From Bacillota bacterium (GTDB lineage Bacteria > Bacillota_C > Negativicutes > CTSoil-072), in assembly GCA_017861495.1 (NCBI GenBank), contig JAGFXW010000040.1, positions 1 to 18,769 on the forward strand: a stretch of 18,769 nt of DNA, written 5' to 3'. Shown in pieces: positions 1 to 7,845 of this stretch (the first letter of the stretch is position 1; every line of letters starts with the position of its first letter). The position numbers and the translations under genes are program-made. Under the pieces are notes generated by a model. That model searched no databases, was not told the DNA's origin, and was given only the letters and a program-made list of their open reading frames with translations.

Positions 1-72
1 ACGAATAAGCTGTGTATTTTCCGAAAGATTTTTGAAAAATTTTTCTTCTCGCGGTTTTAAGCGAAATCCCAT
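1..72 (-). CDS. DUF47 (Pit accessory / phosphate transport regulator-like) protein, N-terminal fragment
   Basis: Only the first 24 codons are inside the window; the gene runs off the left edge. The start is ATG at 72, preceded by a strong AGGAGG site. The peptide begins MGFRLKPREEKFFKNLSEN, which resembles the N-terminus of DUF47 proteins, small helical cytoplasmic proteins usually encoded beside a PitA-type phosphate permease and thought to regulate it. That link is family knowledge, as the permease is outside the window. The fragment is too short for a firm assignment. Confidence 0.5.
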   Translation of the reverse strand, partial: MGFRLKPREEKFFKNLSENTQLIR

Positions 73-105
73 ATAGTCCTCCTGACAATCATCTACTTCC
101 AGACA

Positions 106-140
106 ATTATACCATATTTTCCATTCGTTTAAAATGGTAT
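106..140 (-). promoter_or_regulatory. Promoter with inverted repeat upstream of the DUF47 gene
   Basis: On the minus strand an extended -10 (TGG before TATAAT, -10 at 106-111) lies 17 bases from a weak -35 (TTTTAA, 129-134). Two 7-base arms, ATACCAT (109-115) and ATGGTAT (134-140), form an inverted repeat that straddles the promoter and overlaps the -10. It may be an operator. No regulator can be named. Confidence 0.5.
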
Positions 141-182
141 TCTCTATACAATTGAGCTGCTGCGGATTATCCCCCTCTCTGC

Positions 183-857
183 TTAATCATCAATCTGCCA
201 ATCTACCGGCTTCTTGCCGATAGAAACCAGAATCGCATTCGCTTTTGAAAATGGTTTGCTTTTGAAAAAGCCCTTACTGGCTGATAATGGACTGGGATGC
301 GGCGATTTAATGATGTAGTGAATCTTGTTGGTAATCAAATTGGCTTTTGACTGGGCATGACTGCCCCATAAGATAAAAACAATAGGGTCCTGTCGCTCAT
401 TCAATAAACTGATGATCCGGTCTGTAACCCGTTCCCAGCCCATTCCCCGATGCGAATTGGCGTGGCCTGCAATGACAGTGAGGACTGTGTTCAAGAGTAA
501 CACTCCTTGATCAGCCCATTTTTTTAAATAGCCTGTCTTGGGAATTGGACACTGTAGATCATCCTGCAATTCTTTGTAGATATTCACCAAAGAAGGCGGT
601 GGCTGAATGCCCGGTTTTACCGAAAAACTAAGCCCATGCGCCTGGTTCGGTCCATGGTAAGGGTCCTGGCCTAATATAACAACCTTTACTTCGCTGTAGG
701 CAGTATAATGTAAGGCATTAAAAATATCGTACATATCGGGATAAATGGTTTTTGTCCGATATTCCTTGATCAAAAACTGTCTCAGGTTTTGATAATATTC
801 TTTTTCAAATTCATCCTTCAGTAACTTTTGCCAATCATTTTTAAAAACGATCATCAT
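183..857 (-). CDS. ung: Uracil-DNA glycosylase, family 1
   Basis: Removes uracil from DNA as the first step of base excision repair in the cytoplasm. The 224-residue protein is of normal length and carries the family 1 motifs in order: GQDPYHG at residues 63-69 with catalytic Asp65, the uracil-pocket segment GLSFSV near 75-80, and the leucine-loop segment SPHPSPLSA near 185-193 with His187. The start is ATG at 857, with an in-frame ATG three bases later, behind a strong GGAGGTGATAA ribosome site. It is followed on the same strand, 110 bases away, by the DUF47 gene with its own promoter. The next gene upstream is nfo, another base-excision repair enzyme, so the two probably form a repair cluster. 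Assignment is secure. Confidence 0.97.
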   Translation of the reverse strand: MMIVFKNDWQKLLKDEFEKEYYQNLRQFLIKEYRTKTIYPDMYDIFNALHYTAYSEVKVVILGQDPYHGPNQAHGLSFSVKPGIQPPPSLVNIYKELQDDLQCPIPKTGYLKKWADQGVLLLNTVLTVIAGHANSHRGMGWERVTDRIISLLNERQDPIVFILWGSHAQSKANLITNKIHYIIKSPHPSPLSASKGFFKSKPFSKANAILVSIGKKPVDWQIDD

Positions 858-872
858 TTATCACCTCCTCGG

Positions 873-901
873 ATTATATCACAAGAAAATCTTTTTATGA
901 A
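873..901 (-). promoter_or_regulatory. Promoter of ung
   Basis: Extended -10 TGATATAAT (TATAAT at 873-878), 17-base spacer and a -35 TTCATA (896-901). The predicted start falls only about a dozen bases before the ATG, so the Shine-Dalgarno would lie almost at the 5' end of the mRNA. The rest of the ung-nfo gap (902-973) holds no clear terminator. Confidence 0.6.
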
Positions 902-973
902 TTATTTATTTTGTCCAGCGCTGCAATTTTCGCTCCACTATACCCTGGCTGGAACAATGGTTCTATCTTTTTA

Positions 974-1810
974 TTAGCATCCTATATAATTTTTTCGCAA
1001 CAACGTAATTTCTCTTCCATAACCCTCCACATCATTCGGTGTCTCCAAATAAAAAGGTATTTTGCATAATTGGGGATGGTTGATGATACGTACGACAGCA
1101 TCTAAACCAATTGTTCCTTCTCCAATGCGCGCATGACGGTCTTTTCTGCTGTCGAATGGGGTCATGCTGTCATTTAAGTGAATCGCTTTGAGTTTTTCAA
1201 GGCCAATACAGTGATCAAATTGTTCCAAAACATCATCGAGCCGATTGACGACATCATAGCCGGCAGAATAGACATGGCAAGTATCCAAACATATTCCCAG
1301 TTTTTCCGGCACATTTACCCGTTGTAAAATCCAATTCAATTCTTCAAAATTACTACCAACCTCACTGCCTTTTCCCGACATCGTTTCCAACAAGACCATC
1401 GTCGCCTGTTCCGGACGCAAAATCCGGTTTAACAGTTCGACAATAAGGTCAAGTCCCGGTTTTATCCCTTGTCCAACATGACTGCCGGGATGGAACGTAT
1501 AAAAATTATTCGGTAAGTATTCTAGATTGTTTAAATCCTCAGCCATGACCAGGTGAGCAAATTCCCGGATACGTGGATCAGCGGAGCAAGCGTTCAGCGT
1601 ATAAGGCGCATGGCCTAAAAGCGGCGCAAAATGGTATTGTTGTCCCAAAGAAAGCATTGCCGCCACGTCCTTGTGATCTACTTTCTTCACTTTGCTGCCG
1701 CGCGGATTGCGGGTAAAAAACTGAAACGTGTTGGCACCAATACTCAACGCTTCCTTACCCATATGTTCATAACCTTTTGCAGTGGACAAATGACAGCCGA
1801 TGTTTAACAT
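974..1810 (-). CDS. nfo: Deoxyribonuclease IV (endonuclease IV, AP endonuclease)
   Basis: A trinuclear-zinc AP endonuclease that cuts the DNA backbone 5' of abasic sites, the step after uracil removal by Ung. The 278 residues form a complete TIM-barrel enzyme. The expected metal ligands are all visible: His67 (GHAPY), His107 (FHPGSH), Glu142 ([12 protein letters not shown]), Asp176 and His179 (CLDTCH), His211 (IHLNDS), Asp224 and His226 (DRH), and Glu256 (LETP). The ATG at 1810 has an AGGAGG site nine bases upstream. The GNAT gene ends 37 bases upstream on the same strand, so the genes are probably cotranscribed. Assignment is secure. Confidence 0.97.
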   Translation of the reverse strand: MLNIGCHLSTAKGYEHMGKEALSIGANTFQFFTRNPRGSKVKKVDHKDVAAMLSLGQQYHFAPLLGHAPYTLNACSADPRIREFAHLVMAEDLNNLEYLPNNFYTFHPGSHVGQGIKPGLDLIVELLNRILRPEQATMVLLETMSGKGSEVGSNFEELNWILQRVNVPEKLGICLDTCHVYSAGYDVVNRLDDVLEQFDHCIGLEKLKAIHLNDSMTPFDSRKDRHARIGEGTIGLDAVVRIINHPQLCKIPFYLETPNDVEGYGREITLLRKNYIGC

Positions 1811-1847
1811 ACCTATTTTTTCCTCCTAATAAACTTAGCCAATTCCC

Positions 1848-2309
1848 CTATACCAATAGTGGTTTTTGCAGCGCAACCAACTCTGTGCTGCGCCAATCCC
1901 GCTGCCGATAAAAATCCAATGCCGGACTGTTTCGCCGGTCAGCCAAAAGGTCCATTCGTTTCACACCGCAAGCTCTGGACCAGTGTTCAATAGCAGTGAT
2001 TAGCTCCGTTCCGATACCGCGGCCACGCATTCCTTGTGCAACCACTACATCTTCAACAATTACTTTTAACCCACCTGCGGCAGTAGATACCAAAATTTGT
2101 CCTGTACACATCCCGACAATCCTATTGTCACGCTCAGCAACCATAATACAAGCCCGTTCCGGCTCTTCCAGCAGCAAAAGAAGGCCTTGCTGTTGGCTCT
2201 GCACATCGATAGCGAAATCGGTTTCAATAGCAAATAAAGATCCTAATAAGTCTGCAAGAATACCAATATCCCGCTTCTCCGCCTTTCTGATTATGTTTGT
2301 TTCGCCCAT
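1848..2309 (-). CDS. GNAT-family N-acetyltransferase
   Basis: A 153-residue single-domain acetyltransferase of the Gcn5-related family, which moves the acetyl group of acetyl-CoA to an amine. The acetyl-CoA pyrophosphate-binding motif is at residues 95-100 (RGRGIG), preceded by the beta-strand VEDVVV (85-90) and followed by a helix (TELITAIEHW). The C-terminal segment (ALDFYRQRDW) is the usual motif B region. The substrate cannot be read from the sequence. The start is ATG at 2309 behind AGAGGTGA. It lies between the tRNA-binding gene (60 bases) and nfo (37 bases) on the same strand. Confidence 0.88.
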   Translation of the reverse strand: MGETNIIRKAEKRDIGILADLLGSLFAIETDFAIDVQSQQQGLLLLLEEPERACIMVAERDNRIVGMCTGQILVSTAAGGLKVIVEDVVVAQGMRGRGIGTELITAIEHWSRACGVKRMDLLADRRNSPALDFYRQRDWRSTELVALQKPLLV

Positions 2310-2357
2310 CTTATATTCACCTCTGTATGTTGCATAAAAGTTTGTTTATGCGTAAAT

Positions 2358-2394
2358 ACCGGCCGGACCTCAGTGAATCCGAAATCCGACCGGT
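2358..2394 (-). other. 10-bp intercistronic RNA hairpin over the stop codon of the tRNA-binding gene
   Basis: The arms at 2385-2394 and 2358-2367 pair over 10 bp in the minus-strand RNA, with one G-U; in the plus-strand RNA that position would be a mismatch. The 17-base loop contains the TGA stop of the tRNA-binding gene. No U-tract follows, so it looks more like a processing or stabilising hairpin than a Rho-independent terminator. Confidence 0.45.
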
Positions 2395-2792
2395 ATCGTT
2401 TCGTCGACAAAAACGATCTTGCAGGCACCATTTGCATCATCGCCGGCCAAAAGCATTCCTTGGCTTTCAACATTACAAAATTTTGCGGGTTCCAGATTGG
2501 CAATCACGATAATTTTCTTGCCGATCAAATCTTCCGGTTCATACCAGGGATGAATCCCGGAAACTATAATCCGTCCATTGAGCCCGTCATCCAATTCCAG
2601 CCGCAGCAATTTTTTGGATCTGCGCACCGCTTCACACTGGATAACGCGGCATACCCGTAAATCTACTTTACTAAAAACATCAAATGTGATTTGCGGTTCA
2701 ATAGGCATAACCCGGGCATCCGCTTTCGCTCCTTGCCCGTCAGCGCTTCCCGCATCACATATTTTTTTCTCACTCACGATCTCTTCCTTCAC
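2370..2792 (-). CDS. Stand-alone tRNA-binding OB-fold protein (MetRS beta / CsaA-like)
   Basis: A protein of about 140 residues whose last ~105 match the C-terminal tRNA-binding OB-fold of bacterial methionyl-tRNA synthetase: KVDLRVCRVI, then a lysine-rich KKLLRLELDDG strand, IIVSGI, the GKKIIVIANLEPAK segment and ESQGMLLAGDD. The family is known as MetRS beta, Arc1p-like or CsaA. Here it is separate from any synthetase domain and has about 30 extra, poorly conserved N-terminal residues. The GTG at 2792 is the better start, with AAAAGGGG eight bases upstream; an ATG at 2813 in the same frame has no ribosome site. The usual glycine in the RVG motif is Cys here. It lies just downstream of the terminator of a candidate structured RNA. 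Whether it acts as a tRNA-binding partner or a chaperone cannot be decided. Confidence 0.85.
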   Translation of the reverse strand: MKEEIVSEKKICDAGSADGQGAKADARVMPIEPQITFDVFSKVDLRVCRVIQCEAVRRSKKLLRLELDDGLNGRIIVSGIHPWYEPEDLIGKKIIVIANLEPAKFCNVESQGMLLAGDDANGACKIVFVDETIPVGFRIH

Positions 2793-2905
2793 AATAAAAA
2801 CCCCTTTTATCATATTTTAACAATGTCTTACATTTATCCTATTACACTTTGACAAAGTAAATCCTCTCTGCCAAGTATATTTTCATAATATAAAGATTGC
2901 AAGGC

Positions 2906-2946
2906 AAAACAAGAAATAACCCGCAAAAGATTTCTCTCTTGCGGGT
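2906..2946 (-). terminator. Rho-independent terminator of the structured RNA
   Basis: Stem ACCCGCAA/TTGCGGGT (2946-2939 with 2926-2919), possibly extended inward by GA/TC, followed on the minus strand by the broken U-tract TTATTTCTTGTTTT. Confidence 0.7.
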
Positions 2947-3219
2947 CATCTTGATACCTAACTTTTATTGATTTGTCTCATTTTTGTCAACGTTTCTCTG
3001 CTTCTCAGCAGACACTATTAACTTTTCGAAAGGCATAACCTTTCTTATTTACAAATCAACACGCTATTAGTACCAACTTTTGAACTACCTTTCCACTAGC
3101 GTCTTAGCTCTCATTAGCTAATAAAAGTATGTTAAGATAGTTTTACAGAGGGAACCATCCGAACCTCCCCTCTGGGCTTTCGGTACCTCACCGGTACCTA
3201 CCGAACAGCTCCTTCTGGT
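2906..3219 (-). ncRNA. Candidate structured non-coding RNA of about 310 nt, family not recognised
   Basis: This otherwise gene-free stretch has a promoter, many nested helices and a terminator on the minus strand. 5' part: hairpin TTCGGTA/TACCGAA (3205-3199 with 3185-3179) and a 9-bp hairpin 3174-3166 with 3154-3146. Core: a four-way junction closed by 3128-3122 with 2967-2961, with arms 3121-3116/3109-3104 (6 bp), 3102-3097/3066-3061 (6 bp) and 3059-3051/2976-2968 (9 bp). Only one unpaired base lies at each of two linkers and none at the other two. The third arm carries two hairpins, GAAAGG/CCTTTC and TCTGCT/AGCAGA, the latter capped by a GAGA tetraloop. ATCTT/AAGAT (3138-3134 with 2952-2948) extends the closing stem. 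I found none of the hallmark sequences of tmRNA, RNase P, SRP, T-box, S-box, M-box, lysine or cobalamin RNAs. It could be a free sRNA or a leader of the tRNA-binding gene. Confidence 0.65.
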
Positions 3220-3225
3220 GACTTA

Positions 3226-3254
3226 AATATACCATACCCAGCTCGAAATTGCAA
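3226..3254 (-). promoter_or_regulatory. Promoter of the structured RNA
   Basis: Minus-strand -35 TTGCAA (3249-3254), 17-base spacer, extended -10 TGGTATATT (hexamer at 3226-3231). The start is predicted near 3219, directly before the first helices of the RNA. It lies in the gap downstream of the ArsC-like gene, where no coding sequence is seen. Confidence 0.65.
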
Positions 3255-3297
3255 TCATTATTTTTTGAAAATTCTGCATTTGATTGGATTTATTTCT

Positions 3298-3654
3298 TTA
3301 CTTAATGAGCTCTCGCCAGGCATCTTCTTTAAATCCAACCAAAACTTTACTGCCGGCAATTAAAATAGGCCTTTTCACAAGCATTCCGTCCGTTGCCAAC
3401 AGGGCAAGCTGCTCTGCCTCGGACATGGCGTCCAACCGTTCTTTTAACTGCAACGATTTATACAGCAATCCGCTGGTATTAAAAATTTTTTTTAATGAAA
3501 GGTTGCTTTGCTTGTGCCATTGCCGCAATTCATCGAAAGTTGGGTTATGATCTTTAATGTGCCGTTCTTCATAAGAAATAGTATGCTCGTCCAGCCATTT
3601 TTTTGCTTTTTGGCAAGTCGTGCATTTCGGATAGCAAATAAACAAATAGTTCAT
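3298..3654 (-). CDS. ArsC/Spx/YffB-family thioredoxin-fold protein
   Basis: A 118-residue protein of the arsenate reductase-like family, with a thioredoxin fold. The redox motif CTTC is at residues 11-14, the family's CXXC version as found in Spx and related Firmicute proteins. The later KRPILI segment (around residues 94-99) holds the conserved Arg-Pro. Members include true arsenate reductases, the RNA polymerase-binding regulator Spx and uncharacterised YffB/YusI-type proteins; sequence reading alone does not separate these. There is no ars operon beside it. It starts 21 bases after the ilvD stop and is probably cotranscribed with it. ATG at 3654 is preceded by a modest GGGAAGAAGG-like site. 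Confidence 0.85.
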   Translation of the reverse strand: MNYLFICYPKCTTCQKAKKWLDEHTISYEERHIKDHNPTFDELRQWHKQSNLSLKKIFNTSGLLYKSLQLKERLDAMSEAEQLALLATDGMLVKRPILIAGSKVLVGFKEDAWRELIK

Positions 3655-3675
3655 CGTTTACCTTCTTCCCGATCT

Positions 3676-5325
3676 TTACTTCAGAACCGCCCCTGTATTG
3701 GCCGAAGTAACCAGTTTTGCATAACGGCCCAAATAACCGGTAGTAACCCGTGGTTTTGGCTGAACCCATGCTTCCTTCCGTTTAGCCAGTTCTTCGTCAC
3801 TGACCTGAACGTTGAGCTTCCGTTCCGGAATATTGATCGAGATGATGTCATTCTCCTGAATAAGGCCGATCGGTCCGCCATCCATAGCCTCCGGCGATAC
3901 ATGGCCGATGCAGGCGCCGCGGCTGGCACCGCTAAAACGGCCATCAGTAATTAGACCGACTTTAAGGCCCATTCCCGTGATTACAGCCGTCGGATTCAGC
4001 ATCTCCCGCATACCCGGTCCGCCTTTTGGACCTTCATAACGAATAACGACAATATCTCCATCTTTAATTTTTCCGCCAATAATGGCTTCAATTGCAATTT
4101 CTTCCGAATCAAATACTTTGGCCGGTCCTTCCAAGACCAGCATGTCTTCGGAAACCGCACTTTCTTTAACAACCGAACCCAGAGGAGCAATATTTCCGGT
4201 TAAAACCGCGATGCCACCGCGGCTGCGATAAGGCGCCTCGACACTTTTAATGACATCCGGGCGCATGATTTTGGCGTTCGCAATCCGATCCTTCATCGGA
4301 CCGGTAACAGTGATCGCCTCTGTATGAATAACCCCTAATTTTGACAGTTCATTCATCACGGCGCTAATGCCGCCGGCTTCGTTAAGATCCTGCATGTGGT
4401 GCGTTCCACCAGGGCTTAATTTAGTAATATACGGCGTTTTCGCACTAATTTTATCAAACAATGCCAACGGAAGGTCAATTCCGGCTTCATAGGCAATCGC
4501 CGGCAAATGCAGTACGGTATTGGTAGAACCGCCAATACCCATGTCAACAGCAATCGCATTTTCAAACGCTTCGATGGTAAGGATATCCCTTGGTTTAATG
4601 TCTTTGGCAACCAAATCAAGGATTAATTTACCCGCCTGTTTGGCAAGCATGATCCGAGCGCCCAAATTAGCTGCCGGTATCGTACCGTTCCCGGGAATCC
4701 CCATACCTAAGGCTTCCGTCAAACAGTTCATTGAATTTGCAGTAAACAATCCGGCGCACGAGCCGCAGCCCGGACACGCTGATTTTTCCATTGCATCCAG
4801 TTCTTCGGCTGAAATTTTTCCGGCTTCAAATAACCCCGCCGCTTCAAACATGGTGCTGACGCTGATATCTTGTCCTTGATACCGTCCGGCCATCATCGGA
4901 CCGCCGCTGACGACAATACAAGGAATATTTAACCGCGCAGCCGCCATCAACATACCGGGAACAATTTTATCACAGTTCGGGATCAAAACAAGGCCGTCAA
5001 ACGCATGGCCATTCCCTACTGCTTCGATCGAATCGGCAACCAGTTCACGGCTTGCAAGCGGATATTTCATCCCATGCCCCATTGCAATTCCGTCGCATAT
5101 TCCAATTGCCGGAAATTCTACAGGCATACCGCCGGCACCGGCAATTCCCATTTTCACGGCTTCAGCAATCGAACGAAGATGAAAGTGCCCCGGAATGATT
5201 TCATTAAAAGCGTTGACTACGCCAATCATCGGCTTTTTAAGCTCGTCCGGCGTATACCCCATGGCATAAAACAAAGATCTGTGAGCAGCACGGGTTGAAC
5301 CTACTTTTGCAATATCACTGCGCAT
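3676..5325 (-). CDS. ilvD: Dihydroxy-acid dehydratase
   Basis: Converts 2,3-dihydroxy-isovalerate and 2,3-dihydroxy-3-methylvalerate into the 2-keto acids that precede valine, isoleucine and leucine (and pantothenate). The 549 residues span the full IlvD/Edd fold. Visible cluster and metal motifs are [11 protein letters not shown] (Cys118) and [11 protein letters not shown] (residues 182-192). At the position of the first cysteine of [2Fe-2S] enzymes there is Gly (IIPGHFHL, near residue 46), as in the oxygen-sensitive [4Fe-4S] E. coli type, which suits an anaerobe. The C-terminal GRFSGASRG segment holds the proposed catalytic serine. The ATG at 5325 has GGAGG nine bases upstream. No T-box or leader peptide was found in the 145-base gap upstream, and no other ilv or leu gene is nearby. 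Confidence 0.97.
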   Translation of the reverse strand: MRSDIAKVGSTRAAHRSLFYAMGYTPDELKKPMIGVVNAFNEIIPGHFHLRSIAEAVKMGIAGAGGMPVEFPAIGICDGIAMGHGMKYPLASRELVADSIEAVGNGHAFDGLVLIPNCDKIVPGMLMAAARLNIPCIVVSGGPMMAGRYQGQDISVSTMFEAAGLFEAGKISAEELDAMEKSACPGCGSCAGLFTANSMNCLTEALGMGIPGNGTIPAANLGARIMLAKQAGKLILDLVAKDIKPRDILTIEAFENAIAVDMGIGGSTNTVLHLPAIAYEAGIDLPLALFDKISAKTPYITKLSPGGTHHMQDLNEAGGISAVMNELSKLGVIHTEAITVTGPMKDRIANAKIMRPDVIKSVEAPYRSRGGIAVLTGNIAPLGSVVKESAVSEDMLVLEGPAKVFDSEEIAIEAIIGGKIKDGDIVVIRYEGPKGGPGMREMLNPTAVITGMGLKVGLITDGRFSGASRGACIGHVSPEAMDGGPIGLIQENDIISINIPERKLNVQVSDEELAKRKEAWVQPKPRVTTGYLGRYAKLVTSANTGAVLK

Positions 5326-5417
5326 AACATCATTCCTCCAAATATTCTTATTAAGACTTTCCTATTGCTATCATACCGAATCTTCTGCTAATTTTCCTGC
5401 AATTCTTTGCGGCAAAT

Positions 5418-5453
5418 ATTAAAAAACTTGCGTCTCGTAGCTGGGCACAAGTT
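5418..5453 (-). terminator. Rho-independent terminator after the response regulator
   Basis: Minus-strand stem AACTTGTG/CGCAAGTT (5453-5446 with 5432-5425; 8 bp with one U-G) and a 13-base loop, followed by TTTTTTAAT. It separates the two-component genes from ilvD. Confidence 0.75.
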
Positions 5454-5470
5454 TCAAACGGCCAATATCA

Positions 5471-6208
5471 TTAAAAAATCCGATGCGATTTCCGGTATTG
5501 TTTGGGAGATAACCCGGTCTTATTCTTAAAGCAGGTAGCGAAATACGTTCCATCGTTAAAACCAACCAACCCCGCAATTTCGGTAATTGAACGTTCAGAT
5601 GAAACCAATAGCTTGGCCGCTGCCCCCAGTTTTTGTTCCTGAATAAAATCCATTACCGAAAATCCCGTCAGTTGCTTAAAGGAGCGGCTTAAATGAGAGG
5701 GGCTCAGAAAAACAGCATTAGCCAGATCTTGAAGATGTATTGGCTTATCTAAATTACCCCTTACATATTCTTCTATTTTTCGAACCAATTCATGTTTAAC
5801 CATAACCGGTCTGCTGATATCTTGGTTGTCCGACAAGGAAACTGCAGCTTTCCGTATCGCTGTAATGATATCCACCGGCTTTACCGGTTTCAGCAAATAA
5901 TCGCAAACCCCGGCACGAAAAGCTGTCCTGGCATAATCAAAATCACTGTACGCGGAAACAATAAAAATTTTGATCCACGGATAATCCGCCAATATTTTTT
6001 CTGCCGCATGAATTCCATCAAGTTCCGGTATGCGTATATCCATAAAGACGAGGTCTGGTCGATATTGTGCCGTGATTGCTACGGCATCACGACCGTTATC
6101 GGCTTGTAAAAACTGATTCACCGGCAATTTTTCCCGTTCGATCACCGATTTTATGAAGGAACGAACAACGGCTTCATCATCAACAACCAATATGTTAAGT
6201 TTTCGCAT
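5471..6208 (-). CDS. Two-component response regulator, receiver plus AraC-type DNA-binding domain (YesN-like)
   Basis: The receiver domain (about residues 1-120) has the acidic pair Asp10/Asp11, phospho-acceptor Asp57 in VFMDIRIPELDG, the SAYSDF switch at 85-90 and Lys107 in LLKPVKP. The last ~100 residues hold two helix-turn-helix motifs of AraC type, including LQDLANAVFLSPSHLSRSFKQ and the family signature near SITEIAGLVGFND and YFATCFKNKTGLSPKQYR. The start region is ATG-GTG-ATG-ATG-ATG; I chose the last ATG (6208) because GGTGATG precedes it, but the first at 6220 is possible. The gene overlaps the end of the kinase gene, so the two are translationally coupled. It is the cognate regulator of that kinase by family pattern and position. 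Its target genes are unknown. Confidence 0.93.
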   Translation of the reverse strand: MRKLNILVVDDEAVVRSFIKSVIEREKLPVNQFLQADNGRDAVAITAQYRPDLVFMDIRIPELDGIHAAEKILADYPWIKIFIVSAYSDFDYARTAFRAGVCDYLLKPVKPVDIITAIRKAAVSLSDNQDISRPVMVKHELVRKIEEYVRGNLDKPIHLQDLANAVFLSPSHLSRSFKQLTGFSVMDFIQEQKLGAAAKLLVSSERSITEIAGLVGFNDGTYFATCFKNKTGLSPKQYRKSHRIF

Positions 6209-7790
6209 CATCATCACCATGCATAAGCGGAAAAGTCAGGACCACTCGCGTACCCTTTCCTGGTTTGCTGTCAATAAAAAAAGACTGTCGTTCACCATAG
6301 TAATATTGAAGCCGGTTTTTTACACTATCAATGCCCAATCCGTTTTTCTTCTCTTTCTTTTCCTGGTTTACGATCGATGCCAGATTAAAGCCAACACCAT
6401 TATCGATAATCTCAACCTGGATATCCTGATCGAGTTTTTTCACGTTGATTGTTACAATCCCTCTATTTTTACTGCCTTCAATGCCATGGATAATTGCGTT
6501 TTCAATGAGTGGCTGCAGCAGCAATCCCGGTATCAATACATTGGTCAATGCCGGGTCGATATCCGTCGCCACACTCAATCGTTCACCAAAACGGGCGGTT
6601 TGAATGGCAACATAATTACGAACCATTTCCAGTTCTTCTTGCAGGGAAATAAGCTGTTCCGTCTTTTTTAATGTATAACGAAGCAAATCGGAAAGGTTCC
6701 AGACTAAATTAGCAACCCGTTCTGATCCGTCAATGTATGCGAGGTGGGCAATTGTACCTAACGTATTGAACAAAAAATGGGGGTTAATTTGTGAAATCAA
6801 AAGTTTAAAATCCGCCTCTTTTAGAGCCTTTTCCAGTTCTGCTTTTGCAACTTGTTCTTTGATCAAAGAAATCCGGCTGTTTGTCAGTTCCGTTTGCCGC
6901 AGCGAAGCCGTCGCCATTTCATTAATGTAATTGGCAATCACAAATGTCGCTTCGGCAGCTGCATACAACCTGCTCTTAGGCTGAATTTTCGTGCTCAAAT
7001 ACTCCGTCATAAGCTTACCAGGGTTGAAGCCATAGCCGGAATATAAATCGCTGAATTCACGCTCTATTTGTTGTAAATCGGGTTTCTTGATAAATATTTG
7101 TCCGCACTTAATAAAGCCGATCGGCACATCACCGTTAAATATTGGCACGACAATACTGGCAATATTATGGCAACAAAAAAACAAAAGACGATTATTGGAC
7201 AATGCTGCGCTATCGCATGCGGGGAGAATATGTTGCCTGCAATGCTGCCCGCCGCTGGCGGTACTCAATAGCGTACAAAACCGGGGATAATTATTGGTAG
7301 TTAACAAAATCTCACCGGCTGTGTTCAATACTGCCAGGCTAAAATCCGTTGCATCAGCCAATTTATTCAGCAAACTGCGCAATGCTTCCGTGTCCAGAAA
7401 GCCAAACAAATTTTTCGCATCATTCTGCAGCTCGGTGTCGGGACTGGCAAGAAGTTGTTGAAATTTTGACGGCGTATAAACAATGATTAACTTAAGTTCC
7501 GTATCGAGCAAATTCACCACTTTATGTCTGGCATAGGGTGGAATATGCTTGATATCCCCTGTCCGAATGGGTTCAGTTGCATCATTGACGGTCTGGAGTC
7601 CTGCTCCCGAAATGACATAAATCACTTGTTCATCGCCAGAATGGAGATGCTCATTTTGCACCATGTTCGGCTTAAAGGTTACCAGCCCCACGCTTAACCG
7701 CTCAATGTCAAGATTATCCGGTTCAAAGAACCACAATAGCGTCCCCCATTCGAAGTCTTGCATTTTCTCAAATTGCTCCATAGTATTCAA
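6195..7790 (-). CDS. Soluble sensor histidine kinase: cupin + PocR + YesM/LytS-type kinase
   Basis: An unusual three-part sensor of about 531 residues with no membrane segment, so the signal is cytoplasmic. Residues ~20-110 form a cupin barrel with both motifs: HLH...E (His48, His50, Glu54) and G(X5)P...H(X3)N with His89, a plausible metal site. Residues ~130-290 match PocR, a PAS-like ligand domain with cysteines FC, HC, AC and CC near 172-207; PocR is known from propanediol-responsive regulators and is proposed to bind small hydrocarbon derivatives. A helical linker leads to the kinase core: QINPHFLFNTL (His338), N-box LIENAIIHG (Asn431), DNGVG and NGLGI ATP-lid motifs. The start is uncertain: the TTG at 7790 has AAGGGGG at suitable distance, GTG at 7799 sits directly on it, ATG at 7781 is too far. 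It follows ogt by 55 bases. Confidence 0.92.
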   Translation of the reverse strand: MNTMEQFEKMQDFEWGTLLWFFEPDNLDIERLSVGLVTFKPNMVQNEHLHSGDEQVIYVISGAGLQTVNDATEPIRTGDIKHIPPYARHKVVNLLDTELKLIIVYTPSKFQQLLASPDTELQNDAKNLFGFLDTEALRSLLNKLADATDFSLAVLNTAGEILLTTNNYPRFCTLLSTASGGQHCRQHILPACDSAALSNNRLLFFCCHNIASIVVPIFNGDVPIGFIKCGQIFIKKPDLQQIEREFSDLYSGYGFNPGKLMTEYLSTKIQPKSRLYAAAEATFVIANYINEMATASLRQTELTNSRISLIKEQVAKAELEKALKEADFKLLISQINPHFLFNTLGTIAHLAYIDGSERVANLVWNLSDLLRYTLKKTEQLISLQEELEMVRNYVAIQTARFGERLSVATDIDPALTNVLIPGLLLQPLIENAIIHGIEGSKNRGIVTINVKKLDQDIQVEIIDNGVGFNLASIVNQEKKEKKNGLGIDSVKNRLQYYYGERQSFFIDSKPGKGTRVVLTFPLMHGDDDAKT

Positions 7791-7845
7791 GCATACCACC
7801 CCCCCTTACAACCAGACAGGCACATAGCAAAATAGCCAATAAATA

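Noticed and set aside
2906..3219. T-box, SAM-I, M-box, tmRNA, RNase P or SRP RNA
   Set aside because: No TGGNACCGCG antiterminator near the 3' end, no S-box core, no tag reading frame or CCA end, no GAGGAAAGTCC P4 region, and no SRP helix 8 tetraloop context. The four-way junction plan matches none of these as I know them.
3508..3954. Plus-strand open frames opposite ArsC-like and ilvD genes
   Set aside because: They lie opposite strongly conserved minus-strand genes, lack ribosome sites and have no recognisable protein features. The same holds for other long antisense frames, for example 15814-16719.
5326..5420. T-box or leader-peptide attenuator before ilvD
   Set aside because: The gap is short and AT-rich. 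It has no specifier-type stem, no branched-chain codon run and no terminator other than that of the upstream response regulator.
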